DNA of 6,824 bases. It comes from Euryarchaeota archaeon UBA226 (lineage in GTDB: Archaea > Thermoplasmatota > Poseidoniia > Poseidoniales > Poseidoniaceae). The notes beneath the pieces are model-generated. The model saw only the letters and a program-made list of their open reading frames with translations. It did not search any database and was not told where the DNA came from. The stretch's first letter is position 1; each line of letters opens with the position of its first letter. Shown one piece after another: positions 5,743 through 6,824 of the stretch. A program made the translations under genes and the position numbers. The stretch is taken from contig DAWL01000072.1 in assembly GCA_002505935.1 (NCBI GenBank), positions 7,079-13,902 on the forward strand. The letters are read 5' to 3'.

Positions 5743-6542
5743 TTCATTTCCTCGCTCAACTGGAAATCCTCAATCTCTAGAACTTCAGAAATAAACATTT
5801 CAAGTCCTGCTTCTACTTCACTGTCGAAATCATAGAGAACTTCTTCAAAATATCTTCTTATTCGATCCTCTTTGAATCCACTTCTGGCTGAACATGCCGA
5901 AACAATTTCTTCCTTGACTTCGGGGTTTCGGAATGAGTTGAGGGAATTCTGTAATTCTTTGTAGGCATCACTAACAATATCGAGAGGAGCATCTCTATGG
6001 GTAGCAAAAACAGCGAACACCATCGGTAAACCAGTAACATCTTTCCATTCCATACCAAGATCCATGCGAACTAAATCAGGTCTTCTTTGAGCTTCATGTA
6101 ATGCTCTATCTCCAATCAACAAGGCTCCATCGCATCTCTCCAACATAGTTTCTAGATCGGGGCCCATTTCCACAGGTCGTGGGTCATGGCCGCGCTTCTT
6201 CAGAAGATACATCAATAATCGTCTAGAGGTTGCGGAATCTGTAGGTAATGCAACATCTCTCATGTCTTCAATTTCTCTTTCCCCAAACAATAGTACACTA
6301 CCAACACTTCCGTCAGATATGATACCCATTCCTGGAACTAATGATAACTCATTTCTGTTTAGTGCCCAGTCCGCAGCAGGAACGGGAGCAATCAAGCAGT
6401 CCTTTCTGAGAAGATGACCAGTCAACCATGCAGGTGGGGCGGCGAGAATCTTCCACTTGTCTGAGATTTGATGGTATAGCGGGTCACAATTGAGGAAAGC
6501 GACTCTTCCTAATGTTCGCTGCCATGTTGACGTATTTTCCAT
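5655..6542 (-). CDS. mqnA: Chorismate dehydratase MqnA (menaquinone, futalosine pathway)
   Basis: MqnA removes water from chorismate to give 3-[(1-carboxyvinyl)oxy]benzoate, the first step of the futalosine route. The 295-residue protein shows the family pattern in order: GRVAFLNCDPLYHQI near the N-terminus (conserved Asn of the FLN motif at 18), PPAWLTGHLL, GSVGSVLLFGERE, DSATSRRLLMYLL, GALLIGDRALH, and DLGMEWKDVTGLPMVFAVFA. The last roughly 35 residues are a Ser-rich tail beyond the usual family end, mostly encoded opposite the 3' end of the surface-protein gene. Two adjacent ATGs (6545-6543 and 6542-6540) are possible. The second is preferred because the SD GAGGTGA (6553-6547) lies too close to the first. 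It follows mqnE with only nine bases between the mqnE stop and this start, so the two are co-transcribed and probably translationally coupled. Confidence 0.95.
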   Translation of the reverse strand: MENTSTWQRTLGRVAFLNCDPLYHQISDKWKILAAPPAWLTGHLLRKDCLIAPVPAADWALNRNELSLVPGMGIISDGSVGSVLLFGEREIEDMRDVALPTDSATSRRLLMYLLKKRGHDPRPVEMGPDLETMLERCDGALLIGDRALHEAQRRPDLVRMDLGMEWKDVTGLPMVFAVFATHRDAPLDIVSDAYKELQNSLNSFRNPEVKEEIVSACSARSGFKEDRIRRYFEEVLYDFDSEVEAGLEMFISEVLEIEDFQLSEEMNQSLSPVNIPNALSIADSSSSDESLPPSS

Positions 6543-6546
6543 CATG

Positions 6547-6553
6547 TCACCTC
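6547..6553 (-). promoter_or_regulatory. Ribosome binding site of mqnA, overlapping the mqnE stop codon
   Basis: GAGGTGA on the minus strand shares bases with the TGA stop of mqnE (6554-6552). GAGG is seven bases from the second ATG and four from the first, which favours the second. The overlap indicates translational coupling. Confidence 0.65.
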
Positions 6554-6824
6554 AATTGACCATTGGTAGTGATCTCCTTCGTGAAACTCGGTCAGCAATT
6601 ACACGTTCGAATTTATTGTAAACTGTATTTCTACGTACTGCATCGCATCCTGATCTTTCAATGAGTCTACACATGTCATCGATTCCGTGATCCAGTGGGG
6701 CTGTTGAACCAGCAAGATGCATTATTGATTCCTGAAGTACGGTTCCATCCACGTCATCAGCCCCACAAGAAATAGCCATCTCAGTAATGGCATCACCAAC
6801 ATTCATTCTATATGCCTTGATGTG
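6552..6824 (-). CDS. mqnE: Aminofutalosine synthase MqnE, C-terminal fragment (cut by window edge)
   Basis: The reading frame is open to base 6824, so only the C-terminal 90 residues are visible. MqnE is a radical SAM enzyme that joins the MqnA product to the adenosyl moiety of SAM to form aminofutalosine. The fragment starts HIKAYRMNVG and continues with CGADDVDGTV, then a His-Leu-Ala-Gly stretch (IMHLAGSTAP), and ends with a helical region containing RRNTVYN. The GADDxDGTV block is typical of MqnE; the related MqnC usually has a different sequence here (GANDxGSTM-like, from memory). The radical SAM CX3CX2C cluster lies outside the window and cannot be checked. A Met at 6806-6804 is internal, not the start. 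It is directly upstream of mqnA in one operon. Confidence 0.9.
   Translation of the reverse strand, partial: HIKAYRMNVGDAITEMAISCGADDVDGTVLQESIMHLAGSTAPLDHGIDDMCRLIERSGCDAVRRNTVYNKFERVIADRVSRRRSLPMVN

Overview
The window looks like chromosomal DNA of an uncultivated marine euryarchaeon. Marine Group II/III (Poseidoniia, Thermoplasmata-like) is the best guess. Reasons: an archaeal/eukaryotic-type primase small subunit (PriS), compact gene packing with mixed Shine-Dalgarno and SD-less starts, futalosine-pathway menaquinone genes, and a large secreted beta-propeller protein with Asp-rich calcium-binding repeats and one membrane anchor. The lineage is inferred from gene content; no rRNA or other phylogenetic marker was analysed.

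Layout. From the right edge leftwards on the minus strand: the C-terminal end of mqnE (cut by the window), then mqnA. A long plus-strand gene for a membrane-anchored surface protein (3238-5742) follows; its 3' end overlaps the 3' end of mqnA by 88 bases, tail to tail. A short AT-rich divergent region (about 3111-3237) separates it from a minus-strand gene run: mqnD, a half-length deoxyhypusine hydroxylase (DOHH)-like HEAT-repeat protein, a small zinc-binding protein, priS, and the first 32 codons of a Lys/Pro-rich protein that leaves the window at base 1.

How they work together. MqnA (chorismate dehydratase), MqnE (aminofutalosine synthase) and MqnD (last step to 1,4-dihydroxy-6-naphthoate) are three enzymes of the futalosine route to menaquinone; MqnC and the nucleoside-cleaving step are not in the window. 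The mqnD-led run mixes respiratory quinone synthesis with what look like translation-factor modification and DNA replication.

The most interesting element is the DOHH-like gene at 1730-2200. It has the DOHH linker motif (SVDPAPP) and exactly two His-Glu iron-ligand motifs 33 residues apart, so it matches one half of the eukaryotic enzyme, which has four such motifs. It could be a homodimeric archaeal hypusine-forming hydroxylase. No tRNA, rRNA, CRISPR array, insertion sequence or phage gene was seen.
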